Notes: a model not told the origin generated them from the sequence alone. DNA of 64,000 bases from CAWBRT01 sp963832365 (GCA_963832365.1 CAWHUL010000002.1:248001-312000), one strand, 5' to 3'. Counted from the stretch's first letter, positions 34,058 to 42,798 are shown. Program-made: numbers and translations.

Positions 34058-34639
34058 CTTAACTGACTGCAACGCATTTGCTACCGCCACAGCATAGCCG
34101 CATGCCTTCAGAAAATCGCAGTCGTTTTCCGCATCACCGATGCCGACAACATCGCTGGGATCAAGCCCGAGTTCGGCGAGCGCACGGCGAAGGCCGGTCG
34201 CTTTATTAACGCCCGCCGGCAGCACCATTGCTGATCCTTTGTTGAGCGATATCCGCAGATCCAGACCACTTTCTTCAATCGCCTTTCGCACCGCTTCGTG
34301 ATGGGGTTCCGTCGTCGCGACGACGGCGCGGCCAACTGAGAGAGGGATTCCATCCCTGCGCAGACTACGAATGAAAGCGAGCGGCACGGGTGTGCACAGC
34401 AACTCTTCCTCACCAGTGGCAGGACGGTAAAGCAGCGCACCGTTTTCAGCCAACACTCGCGCGAACATCCCCAACTGGGGGAAGACCTGCTTGAGGTCAG
34501 GAAGTTCGCGGCCGGTAATCAGCACCAGCTTGCGCCCGGACGACAGAAAGCGACGAAGGGAGGAGAGTGTCTGCTCGTCCACCTTGCCGTAAGTAGCCAA
34601 TGTGCCGTCGTAGTCAGTTGCCAGAGCGCAATACCGCAT
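33947..34639 (-). CDS. HAD-IIB family phosphatase, probable sugar-phosphate phosphatase
   Basis: A 230-residue HAD hydrolase: motif I TDYDGTLA (nucleophile and acid Asp), motif II VLITGRE, motif III Lys in the AGVNKATGL segment and motif IV GIGDAENDCDFL, with a type IIB cap between. It ends facing the trehalose-6-phosphate synthase, the two coding regions overlapping by 111 bases at their 3' ends. Pairing with OtsA suggests trehalose-6-phosphate phosphatase (OtsB role), although convergent rather than co-directional; other Cof-type phosphatases are possible. Confidence 0.75.
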   Translation of the reverse strand: MRYCALATDYDGTLATYGKVDEQTLSSLRRFLSSGRKLVLITGRELPDLKQVFPQLGMFARVLAENGALLYRPATGEEELLCTPVPLAFIRSLRRDGIPLSVGRAVVATTEPHHEAVRKAIEESGLDLRISLNKGSAMVLPAGVNKATGLRRALAELGLDPSDVVGIGDAENDCDFLKACGYAVAVANALQSVKSSAHVVTTGASGAGLIEIIDRVLAGDLLAGGDQRGR

Positions 34640-34852
34640 TTCTTACATCGTACTATGGGCCTGACTTACTTCCGCGTTGCGCGGGTAGTGACAGGCGCTG
34701 TCCCGACTAGAGGCAACTGCTTCGATCATTGCGTCATCCCAGCGGTTCACCAGCAGACTTGGCGGGAGCAGGTGGCCAACACAGCCAGAAACTGTTTCGC
34801 GAAGCCAACGTGAATCGGAAAGATTTCGCTGCCGAAAAGGGGAAGCAAAGAG

Positions 34853-35554
34853 ATGGGTAGATTTTACTTAGACGAGGTAGCGTCCAGACGGCGATTTATG
34901 CAAATGGGCGTAACCGGGACGCTTGTCGGTTTGCTGACAGGCGGCCGGGACCTCGCATTTCCACCGGAGGCGCAGGCGCAAAGCATGCTCAGTCCTGATG
35001 CGGCATTGGCCCAGTTGATGGATGGCAACAAACGGTTCACGACAGGTCGCATGACCGCTCATGAGCATGACCTTGCGGTTCTTAAACAACACACAATTGA
35101 GAAACAGGAGCCATTCGCCGCCGTACTGTCCTGCGCGGATTCCCGAGTACCCGTCGAACTCGTCTTCGATCAGAGCATCGGCCATATCTTCGTTACGCGA
35201 GTTGCGGGAAATGTCGTCACCCCGGAGATCATCGCCAGTCTTGAATATGGAGTCGCTGTACTAGGTGTGAAGGTGATTCTTGTGATGGGACACACTAATT
35301 GTGGAGCGGTCAAGGCGACCATCCAAGCCAAGGAAGTTCCCGGACAGATCAGCGCGCTCTATCCGCACATCCAACCGGCGATAGATCAGGCAGGACCGAA
35401 CCTTGAAATGGCGACGAAAGCGAATGCCAAGATACAGGCGGCCCTCCTACGCGAGGCGTCGACCGTCATCGCAGGCTCGATAAAAGAAAGCAAGCTGCAA
35501 GTCGTTGCCGGTAGCTACGACATAGGCACTGGTGCTGTGACACTACTCAGATAA
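34853..35554 (+). CDS. Tat-exported beta-class carbonic anhydrase
   Basis: A 233-residue zinc enzyme interconverting CO2 and bicarbonate. The first 45 residues form a twin-arginine signal (SRRRFMQMG, hydrophobic GTLVGLLTGG, AQAQ cleavage region), so it should act in the periplasm after folding in the cytoplasm. The beta-class zinc ligands and catalytic dyad are all visible: Cys and Asp/Arg in SCADSRVP, and His and Cys in GHTNCGA. AAGGGGAAG precedes the ATG at 34853. No partner gene is adjacent. Confidence 0.88.
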   Translation: MGRFYLDEVASRRRFMQMGVTGTLVGLLTGGRDLAFPPEAQAQSMLSPDAALAQLMDGNKRFTTGRMTAHEHDLAVLKQHTIEKQEPFAAVLSCADSRVPVELVFDQSIGHIFVTRVAGNVVTPEIIASLEYGVAVLGVKVILVMGHTNCGAVKATIQAKEVPGQISALYPHIQPAIDQAGPNLEMATKANAKIQAALLREASTVIAGSIKESKLQVVAGSYDIGTGAVTLLR

Positions 35555-35763
35555 ACTCCTGCGAGCCTGGGGGCGGGGAATGTGCGAGTTCTACCGTGAG
35601 CAAAAACACAGCACCTTTGCGGTGCGAGTTGCTTTGTTCCTCAGGCAACAACGCCAAGGCGCACGGCATCTTCCAAAGATACGAATTGAACTTCGACAGT
35701 TACTCGCTGGAAACGCAGCCTTTCAGGGTTTCTGACCCTGCCCGCGAAGATGAAAGGAGTCCG

Positions 35764-36384
35764 ATGACCAAAAAAGATTTCTCGAGCAATCAGGGCAAAA
35801 TTAGCGCCCAGCCACGACTACATCAGAGCGCGCCCGAGATCCAGAAATATGGAACAGTCAGCCAGATGCCGCCACTCGAGCTGGAAGAATCGGTGCGGCT
35901 GGAGATGACCGAACGCCTGAATCAATTACTGGCCGATACGATGACACTTCGCGACCTCTACAAGAAGTCGCACTGGCAAGTGGCCGGACCAACTTTTTAC
36001 CAGCTTCACCTTCTGTATGATAAGCACTTCGGAGAGCAATCAGAACTGGTGGATGCGATTGCAGAACGCATTCAAATCCTCGGCGGAATCAGTCTCGCGA
36101 TGGCCGCCGACGTTGCGGAAACCACGCAGATCGCACGCCCGCCTCGCGGCCGCGAAGAAGTTCCGGTACAACTTTCCCGCTTGCTCGATGCGCACCAGAT
36201 CATCATCGGCGACTGCCGTGAACTGGCGCGCCGTGCCTCGCGATCAGGCGATGAGGGGACGAACGATCTGGTAGTGAGCGAGGTTTTGCGGGGCAACGAA
36301 ATGCAGGTCTGGTTCCTGAGCGAGCACCTGGTCAATATGCCGCTGGTGGAAGCCGAAGGCGAGCCTCGCCGCAAGTCGGCTTGA
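35764..36384 (+). CDS. dps: Dps-like ferritin (DNA-binding protein from starved cells)
   Basis: A 206-residue ferritin-like protein. The dinuclear ferroxidase-site pattern typical of Dps is present: KKSHWQVAGPTFYQLHLLYDKHF followed by LVDAIAERI (landmarks SHWQVAGP and DAIAERI). Dps dodecamers oxidise iron with hydrogen peroxide and shield DNA. The N-terminal extension of about 50 residues carries Lys and Arg (MTKKDFSSNQGK, QPRLHQS) that could bind DNA. The start is the ATG at 35764 with AAAGGAG just ahead; the open frame upstream to 35596 has no site. Placed after carbonic anhydrase and trehalose synthesis, it fits a stress-related neighbourhood. Confidence 0.88.
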   Translation: MTKKDFSSNQGKISAQPRLHQSAPEIQKYGTVSQMPPLELEESVRLEMTERLNQLLADTMTLRDLYKKSHWQVAGPTFYQLHLLYDKHFGEQSELVDAIAERIQILGGISLAMAADVAETTQIARPPRGREEVPVQLSRLLDAHQIIIGDCRELARRASRSGDEGTNDLVVSEVLRGNEMQVWFLSEHLVNMPLVEAEGEPRRKSA

Positions 36385-36433
36385 AGCGCTGCTCGTTGGT
36401 AGCGGGGCAATTTGATTGGTGTTTGGGAATGGT

Positions 36434-36474
36434 CCCACGTCAGCCCAGAAGAGGGGCGGGACGTGGGGCACCCG
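36434..36474 (+). repeat. Palindromic intergenic repeat, copy 9
   Basis: CCCACGTCAGCCCAGAA ... GGGGCGGGACGTGGGG followed by CACCCG. It lies between the convergent dps and uraA genes, where a hairpin could serve as a two-way terminator. Confidence 0.7.
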
Positions 36475-36542
36475 TTTTTGAATTCAAAACGACCCACTAC
36501 CTGCTCGTTTCTCTGCCGCAGATGCTGATGTGAACGTCGAGC

Positions 36543-37907
36543 TTACCCTTCAACGGGGACGGCGGAGTCCTCCACGGTCAATCCCCACTTCTCCAAAAGG
36601 AAGAAGAACAAGCTGAGAATCATGCCGACGATGGTTGCTAACACCATGCCTCGGAGCTGGGTCTGGCCGAGCTTGACGGAGACGCCGGAGATTCCAACCA
36701 CGAGAATGATTGCGGAGAGAAGAAGGTTCTTGCTTTTCGAGTAGTCGACCTTTGCCTCGATCAGCATGCGCAGGCCGGATGCCGCGATGACGCCGAACAG
36801 CATCATGCTGACGCCGCCAATAACGGGAACGGGGATCGTGCGGATGGCCCCGCTCACCTGTCCGAAAAAGGCGATGACGATGGAAATGACGCCGGCGCCG
36901 CCCAGTACCCAAACGGAGTAAACCCTGGTGAGGGCCATCACGCCCATGTTTTCACCGTAGGTAGTGGTCGGGCAGGAACCGGACATCCCGGAAAGCATCG
37001 TGGAAAGGCCATCGCCGAGCAGGGAATTGTGCAAGCCGGGAACCTTCAGGAGGTCGCGTCCGACGATGTTGCTGGTGACGAAAAGGTGTCCGATATGCTC
37101 GGAAATTACGACCAGAGAGGCCGGCATGATGATGAGGATGGAGGCCCAGTCGAAGATGGGCAGAACGATGTGGGGGAAGGCGAAGACCTCGGCGCCACGC
37201 AGCGGAGTGAAATCAACTGTGCCGGGCACCCAGATGTTGAGCACCACCGACAGAACATAGCCGGCGAGAACGCCGATCAGAACCGGAATGGCGGAAAAGA
37301 ACCCGCGGAAGACCAGCGAGCCAATTACCACCACAAGCAGAGTGAAGAGAGAGATCAAAGTGGCGGTGCCGCTGATGGCGTCACCCTTGTGGAAGGCCAT
37401 ATTGGTGGCGACGGGCGCCAGTTCCAGGCCGATGAGCGCCACGATGGGTCCCATCGCCGCCGGTGGAAGAACCACATTGAGCCATTCCCGGCCGGCGAAG
37501 CGGATGATGAGCGAGACGATGGTGAAAATAAGGCCGGCCACCACAAAACCGCCCAGTGCATGCTGGAAGCCAATCCCAGGCGTCTTAGCCAGGGAGATGC
37601 AAGTGATGGTGGGGGCAATGAAGGCGAAGCTGGAACCGAGGAAGGCGGGAGCTTTGCCCCGGCATACGAAAAGGTAGATGAGCGTTCCGATGCCATTCAT
37701 CATCAGGACGAGAGCCGGGTCCACTACCGTTGTTCCCGCAGCCTGATTGAAAAGGATGGGAACCAGGACCGAGGCACCGAACATTGCGAACAAATGCTGC
37801 AAGCTCAGTGGAACGCCTTTCAGAAAAGACACCTTCTGGTCGACCTGGATGGTTTCTCTTGTCCCGGCGGGTGGCCGCGGCTTTGTTCCAGTAGGCTCGA
37901 TCGCCAA
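36543..37907 (-). CDS. uraA: Uracil/xanthine permease, NCS2 family
   Basis: A 454-residue inner-membrane nucleobase:proton symporter. Landmarks are SLQHLFAMFGASVLVPILF, GSSFAFIAPT, the substrate-site segment LVVISEHIGHLFVTSNIVGRDL (landmark SEHIGH) and GLSTMLSGMSGSCPTTTYGEN with the NCS2 signature around PTTTYGENMG. The E-H-I-G-H form is that of uracil carriers. The start is TTG at 37907, supported by AAGGAG seven bases before it; no ATG fits. It is isolated from pyrimidine genes. Confidence 0.9.
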   Translation of the reverse strand: MAIEPTGTKPRPPAGTRETIQVDQKVSFLKGVPLSLQHLFAMFGASVLVPILFNQAAGTTVVDPALVLMMNGIGTLIYLFVCRGKAPAFLGSSFAFIAPTITCISLAKTPGIGFQHALGGFVVAGLIFTIVSLIIRFAGREWLNVVLPPAAMGPIVALIGLELAPVATNMAFHKGDAISGTATLISLFTLLVVVIGSLVFRGFFSAIPVLIGVLAGYVLSVVLNIWVPGTVDFTPLRGAEVFAFPHIVLPIFDWASILIIMPASLVVISEHIGHLFVTSNIVGRDLLKVPGLHNSLLGDGLSTMLSGMSGSCPTTTYGENMGVMALTRVYSVWVLGGAGVISIVIAFFGQVSGAIRTIPVPVIGGVSMMLFGVIAASGLRMLIEAKVDYSKSKNLLLSAIILVVGISGVSVKLGQTQLRGMVLATIVGMILSLFFFLLEKWGLTVEDSAVPVEG

Positions 37908-37987
37908 GGTAGAACTCCTTTGTGTGTGTTTTTAGAATTTCCAGTCTAGTGTAGCGTCCCAGAAGTTCGCGCAACAACTTTTGAGGT

Positions 37988-38118
37988 GTCATTCTGAGCA
38001 AAGCGAAGAATCCCGGCACAGCGCGGAGTCGAGACGCAGCCGAAGGACTTCATAAAAGCTTAAAGCGGCACGGGTTGAGGCAGCTTTCATGGGATGTTTC
38101 GCTACGCTCAACATGACA
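37988..38118. repeat. MITE-like element with about 27-bp imperfect terminal inverted repeats
   Basis: The left end GTCATTCTGAGCAAAGCGAA (then GAATCCC) is inverted at the right end, which on the minus strand reads GTCATGTTGAGCGTAGCGAA (then ACATCCC). The whole is about 130 bases with no coding capacity. It belongs with 5965-6170 and 55-153. The uraA-usp gap (37908-38224) otherwise holds only palindrome copy 10. Confidence 0.65.
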
Positions 38119-38180
38119 CTCGTGAAGTGTGCTTCATTAGGCTCGGCATTTTGGGATGGAAAGAGGGACAAAAGCAACTA

Positions 38181-38217
38181 CCCCACGTTAGCCAAAATCG
38201 GGCGAACGTGGGGCACC
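38181..38217 (+). repeat. Palindromic intergenic repeat, copy 10
   Basis: CCCCACGTTAGCCAAAATC then GGGCGAACGTGGGGCACC. It stands just past the stop codon of the universal stress gene (38225). Confidence 0.7.
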
Positions 38218-38224
38218 GCGCTCG

Positions 38225-38641
38225 CTAGCGAGCCCGCAGGAGCAGAACGGGAATACTGACGTTGTGCTGGACCCGGCTGGCAGTTGTGCCGAGCACAATA
38301 TCGGCCACCAGTTTATGGCCGTGGGTGCCCATGGCCAGCAGGTCGCAGCCCTTCTCGTTGACCCACTTGATGATCTCTCTTGCAGGTTCGCCGTAGCAGA
38401 GTTCCGCCGTGACTGGGATGCCGGCGGCTTCAAACTCCGCCCTAACCTTATCCAGGTAGGCGCGTATTTCAACGATCTCCTCGCCTGCGGCATCCTTGCC
38501 GTGGAATTGCGCCGCCGCGCCGGTTGCCACGCGCAACAGGATGACTCGGCTGTGCATGATGCCGGCGAGTTCCTTGACGTGTTCGATGATCGGCCGATCT
38601 GTTGGTGAAATATCCAAGGCCAAGAGAATGGTGTCGTACAT
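38225..38641 (-). CDS. Universal stress protein (UspA family)
   Basis: A 138-residue cytoplasmic protein with one Usp fold: MYDTILLALDISPTD start, CYGEPAREI in the middle and the ATP-binding pattern GTHGHKLVADIVLGTTASRV (G-2X-G-9X-G-T/S) near the end, so it is of the nucleotide-binding type. GGAG lies seven bases before the ATG at 38641. It follows the Nramp gene on the same strand with a 30-base gap, so the two may be cotranscribed. Confidence 0.9.
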   Translation of the reverse strand: MYDTILLALDISPTDRPIIEHVKELAGIMHSRVILLRVATGAAAQFHGKDAAGEEIVEIRAYLDKVRAEFEAAGIPVTAELCYGEPAREIIKWVNEKGCDLLAMGTHGHKLVADIVLGTTASRVQHNVSIPVLLLRAR

Positions 38642-38671
38642 AGCTGTTCTCCGTAGTGCCCTAAAGTTTTC

Positions 38672-40109
38672 TCATCCGCCGGTGATGACGTGCCAAGCCG
38701 ACTTCAACGACTCGGGTAGACCATAGATATCCATCGCGGTAATCACGATGGCACTGCCCCATCCGGTGATCAGCAGGAACCAGCCGCTCTTCCACCGTCC
38801 CATGCGCTTGCGGGAGCTGGTGAAGTGCAGAAGCGGAAACATCGCAAATGGTAATTGAAGGGCAAGCACAACCTGGCTGAGCGTCAGCAGATCGTTGACG
38901 CTGCTATCGCCGCGAATCCCTATGATGAGGACCGCCGGAAGGATGGCCAAGCGCGCGCGTAATCAAGCGCCGGAGCCACGGCGAAACCTTCCAGTGCATA
39001 AACCCTTCCATCACGACCTGTCCCGCGAGCGTCCCGGTAATGGTGCTGCTTTGGCCGCTGGCCAAAAGCCCGACGGCGAATAGAATGCTGCCCGCAGCCG
39101 TGCCCAGGAGCGGCGCAAGCGTGAGGTATGCTACGCGAATCCAATCGGCGTCGTTTCCGAATGTGACCACCTGGCCGCCGGCGACGGTCACACTCTCTTT
39201 CCCGTAAAACACCATCGCCGCGAGCACCATGATTGCGGCATTGACGAAAAACGCGATCGACAGCGCAATGGTCGAGTCGAGCGTATTGAAACGGACTGCG
39301 CTGCGGATGGAGCGTTCGTCTTTTTCGAGCTTGCGGCTTTGCACCAGCGCCGAGTGCAGGTAGAGGTTATGCGGCATAACTGTCGCGCCGATGATGCCAA
39401 TCGCTACATAGGCCATGCCCACTTGGCGAAAGCCGGGAGTGATGAGCGCATGACCCATTTCCCGGAAGCTGGGAGCGGTTTGTGGAAGGATGAAAATCTC
39501 GATGAAATAGCAGACGCCGATGGTCCCGACCAACAGCAGCACGAGGGCTTCGACGGTTCGTATCCCGAAGCGCTGCAAGGCCAGCAATAGCAGCACATCC
39601 GTCGCCGTAATAAGAACAGCCCACAATAACGGAATATGGAACATCAAGTTGAGTGCGACCGCGCTTCCGAGGACCTCGGCCAAATCACATGCGCCGATGG
39701 CGACCTCGCACAGCAGCCAATTCGGCCAGCGCGTCCACCGGGGATACCAGTCGCGGCAGCACTGGGCCAGATCTTTCCCCGTGACCACGCCCAGGCGGGC
39801 GGATGTCACCTGCAGAAAAATGGCCATGAGACTGGCCAGGGCCACCACCCAAAGCAGGCCGTACTTGAATTGCGCGCCAGCGGCCAGGTCGGTTCCCCAG
39901 TTGCCGGGGTCCATGTATCCGACGCTTACCAGCAGGGCCGGTCCCACGTAGGCTCGCCACTTCGCCCAGAAGCCGGCTTCGTGCGGAGGCACCTCGACGG
40001 TGCCGTGCATGCCTTCGAGCGAGCGCTGGCCCGGAGCGGCGTCGCCAATGCCCGAGGCGGAGGTATCGCTCGTTGTCGGCTTGTCGTGACCTGATATGGG
40101 CTTGTCCAT
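38672..40109 (-). pseudogene. mntH: Nramp divalent metal transporter MntH, +1 frameshift
   Basis: Nramp proteins import Mn2+ and other divalent metals with protons. Intact landmarks are VSVGYMDPGNWGTDLAAG (metal-binding Asp-Pro-Gly-Asn of helix 1), IGIIGATVMPHNLYLHSALV (helix 6 M-P-H) and GLLASGQSSTITGTLAGQVV. The frame breaks at 38949-38950: GCGCTTGGCC has one T too many, turning RALAILPAVL into RALGHPSG. The next frame gives ILPAVLIIGIRGD to the stop at 38672. Corrected length is about 478 residues. The start ATG at 40109 gives a hydrophilic N-terminus before the first helix; the open frame beyond it crosses palindrome copy 11. As written the last three helices are lost. Confidence 0.85.
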
Positions 40110-40222
40110 ATCTCGCTTCGGCCCTGAACTCGGGGCGCGCTTGCTACCTGAGTCAGAATACGACAAATGTGAGGGGTTCGGCGATGTGGGGGGTAGCGCC
40201 AACCCAAGCCAACGCCACCAGA

Positions 40223-40261
40223 CCCACGTCAGCCCAACTACGGGGCGGGACGTGGGGCCCC
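40223..40261 (+). repeat. Palindromic intergenic repeat, copy 11
   Basis: CCCACGTCAGCCCAACTA then CGGGGCGGGACGTGGGGCCCC. It lies between the divergent starts of mntH (40109) and the PLP decarboxylase (40362). Confidence 0.7.
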
Positions 40262-40361
40262 CTGGCTTATGGAAAATTCGCAATGACGCATTAGCGAGAA
40301 TTCGGATTCGGCAGCAATATTCGGATAGGACACGGCGCAGAAAACCCATACCATAGATCGC

Positions 40362-41813
40362 ATGAAGAAATTAGATCCGTCATTCAGGAAGTCGCTCGAA
40401 ACCGCGTTTGGCTGCGCGCTGGGATATCTGGAAGGCTTGAACGATAAGCCCGTTGCGGCGGGTGTGGACCTCGTTACATTGCGGCAACGACTCAATCGGG
40501 CGCTGACCAATGAGGGCGTTTCGCCCGATCAGGTCATCAGAGAACTCGTCGACGATGTGGAGGGCGGCATCGTGGGATCGGCAGGCGGGCGGTTTTTTGC
40601 CTGGGTAGTTGGGGGCTCGCTACCGGCGGCGCTGGCGGCGGATTGGCTTACGTCGACCTGGGACCAGAACGCCGCACTCTACGCCAGCGGTCCGGCGGCA
40701 GCGGTCGTGGAGGAAGTGGCGGGCGGCTGGCTGAAGGAACTCATGGGGCTTCCGGCATCCGCTAGTTTTGCGTTGGTGAACGGATGCCAGATGGCCCACG
40801 TCACATGTCTTGCGGCAGCCCGCCACGGACTGTTGGCAGAGCGCGGCTGGGACGTCGAACAACAGGGCATGTATGGTGCGCCTCCCATTCGAATTCTCTC
40901 CAGCGATCAGCGGCACGGCTCCTTTGAGCGCGCGTTGCGGCTGCTCGGGTTCGGTCTGTCGCAGGCGCGATACCTTCCCGTGGACCCGCAAGGCCGGCTG
41001 GTGGCCGAAGCTCTGGACAAAGCGCTGGCCGAAGCGCCGGCTTTGCCGACGATTGTGCTGCTGCAGGCCGGCGACGTGAACATCGGAGCCTTTGACTCGT
41101 TCAAGACTCTCATCCCCATTGCCAAGCGCTACGGCGCCTGGGTACACGTCGATGGCGCATTTGGTCTGTGGGCGGCGGCCAGTGAGCGCTACCGTCATCT
41201 GATGGAGGGCGCAGCGGCGGCTGACTCCTGGGCCACGGACGGGCACAAGTGGCTTAACGTGCCATACGACTGCGGCTACGCTTTTGTGGCAAACAGGGAA
41301 GCGCATCGCGCGGCCATGTCATACCGGGCTCCCTACCTGACCCATGCCGCTGAGGCGCGTGACCAAATTGATTGGAACCCTGAATGGTCGCGTAGGGCGA
41401 GAGGCATGCCAACTTACGCCGCGCTGCGCCAATTGGGTCGCGAGGGCGTCTCCGCACTGGTGGAAAGATGCTGCAAGCACACACACTCGCTGGTGACCAG
41501 GATCGGCAGCTTGCCCGGCGCGGAAGTGGTTTGGGAGCCAACGATTAACCAGGGACTTGTCCGGTTCCTTGACGCGAAATCGAATGCTTCCGAGCAGGAT
41601 CACGATCGGCGAACCGACGAAGTAATGGCAGCCATCCTTGCGAAGGGCGAAGCATTCTTTGGGGGAACCGTGTGGCGCGGCCGGCGTGCGATGCGGGTCA
41701 GCGTTTGCTGCTGGCAAACTTCAGAGGAAGATGTGGAGCGGGTTGTCGCTTCGGTTGCAAGCGTACTTTCCGCTCTCGTTAGGCTAATTGGGGCGGCAGC
41801 TGAGAAACCTTAA
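40362..41813 (+). CDS. PLP-dependent group II amino acid decarboxylase-like enzyme
   Basis: A 483-residue fold-type I PLP enzyme of the aromatic-L-amino-acid/glutamate decarboxylase group. Landmarks are VGSAGGRFFAWVVGGSLPAA (substrate-side start), LVNGCQMAHVTCLAAARH, the cofactor Asp in WVHVDGAFGLWA and the Schiff-base lysine in ATDGHKWLNVPYDCG. The family also contains 2,4-diaminobutyrate decarboxylases and aspartate decarboxylases, so the substrate is open. Length is normal. The ATG at 40362 has only a weak site. Neighbours give no pathway. Confidence 0.82.
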   Translation: MKKLDPSFRKSLETAFGCALGYLEGLNDKPVAAGVDLVTLRQRLNRALTNEGVSPDQVIRELVDDVEGGIVGSAGGRFFAWVVGGSLPAALAADWLTSTWDQNAALYASGPAAAVVEEVAGGWLKELMGLPASASFALVNGCQMAHVTCLAAARHGLLAERGWDVEQQGMYGAPPIRILSSDQRHGSFERALRLLGFGLSQARYLPVDPQGRLVAEALDKALAEAPALPTIVLLQAGDVNIGAFDSFKTLIPIAKRYGAWVHVDGAFGLWAAASERYRHLMEGAAAADSWATDGHKWLNVPYDCGYAFVANREAHRAAMSYRAPYLTHAAEARDQIDWNPEWSRRARGMPTYAALRQLGREGVSALVERCCKHTHSLVTRIGSLPGAEVVWEPTINQGLVRFLDAKSNASEQDHDRRTDEVMAAILAKGEAFFGGTVWRGRRAMRVSVCCWQTSEEDVERVVASVASVLSALVRLIGAAAEKP

Positions 41814-42012
41814 AGACGTTTGTACACGGAAGTTTTTTGGGCTGATGAAAAGCTCGTGGGAGTGTAGCCTCCTGGGGCAATTTGATATGCTGAGGACAAA
41901 GAGCTGACTGGCGCTAAAGCACATCGAAATACAGGAAACGTTCTTGCCCTGGAAGTGGAAGCAAGGTGCGCTTCTTTTCCAACCGTCGCTCAGGAATCGA
42001 GTCTCACGAGAC

Positions 42013-42798
42013 ATGATGGACAGAGCAAGAGTGCTTCTGCTAATAATCGTTTCCGCAGCATTACTGGTCAACGGCTTTGCTTTTGCTCAGGAGCTGCCTG
42101 ATGCCCCTTCAGTGCAGCAAGAGGCACCCCCAAATGAACCGGCCCAGAAGTCGACTTCAACTATTGCTCCGGTCAACGAAGATCATGAGCGCATTCTGTT
42201 CGTGATTCCGGCCTTTGGAGTTACCAATAACCAGAATGCACCGCCCCTGACCGCGAAGCAAAAACTTGCGCTCGCTTCGAGGTCGACGTTCGATCCATTT
42301 ATGTGGGTGACAAGCGGCATTACGGCAGGCGTCAGTCAAGCCAACAACGAATTTCCAGAGTATGGCCAGGGTGCAGCCGGCTTCGGTAAACGATACGGGG
42401 CAGCGACGCTGGACGCGGTGAACGGCGGGTTCGCATCCACTGCCTTCTGCATTGCTCTGAAACAGGACCCACGATATTTCCGACTTGGAGAGGGGTCGCT
42501 TAGAGAACGGTTCATCTACTCGGTAGAGCAGCAGTTTTCCGCTAAGAGCGACAAAGGCGGACGCCAGTTTAACTGGTCGAACATTCTGGGCATGCTGACG
42601 AGCGCAGCTATTTCCAACGCGTACTATCCGCAGCCGAACCGCGGCTTTGGTCTGACCATGAATCGTTTCGGAGTCGGACTCTTGTGGGGCATTGCCGGAG
42701 AATGGGGCGACGAATTTTGGCCTGACGTCAAGCGCAAGCTGTTGCACGGAAAGAAAGGAACAGATACAGTGAGTTCACCCACTGGAACTCCGCTCTAA
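42013..42798 (+). CDS. Exported, probably outer-membrane-associated protein of unknown function
   Basis: A 261-residue protein with a signal peptide (LLLIIVSAALLVNGFAFAQ) and a Pro/Glu-rich stretch, followed by a conserved part with KQKLALASRSTFDPF, GAATLDAVNGGF, ALKQDPRYFRLGEG and RFGVGLLWGIAGEWGDEFWPD. The DPRYFRLGEG motif recurs in a protein group I associate with Acidobacteriota, function unknown. Start is the ATG at 42013 (a second ATG follows at once). Amphipathic glycine-rich ends suggest a membrane-associated fold. Confidence 0.65.
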   Translation: MMDRARVLLLIIVSAALLVNGFAFAQELPDAPSVQQEAPPNEPAQKSTSTIAPVNEDHERILFVIPAFGVTNNQNAPPLTAKQKLALASRSTFDPFMWVTSGITAGVSQANNEFPEYGQGAAGFGKRYGAATLDAVNGGFASTAFCIALKQDPRYFRLGEGSLRERFIYSVEQQFSAKSDKGGRQFNWSNILGMLTSAAISNAYYPQPNRGFGLTMNRFGVGLLWGIAGEWGDEFWPDVKRKLLHGKKGTDTVSSPTGTPL

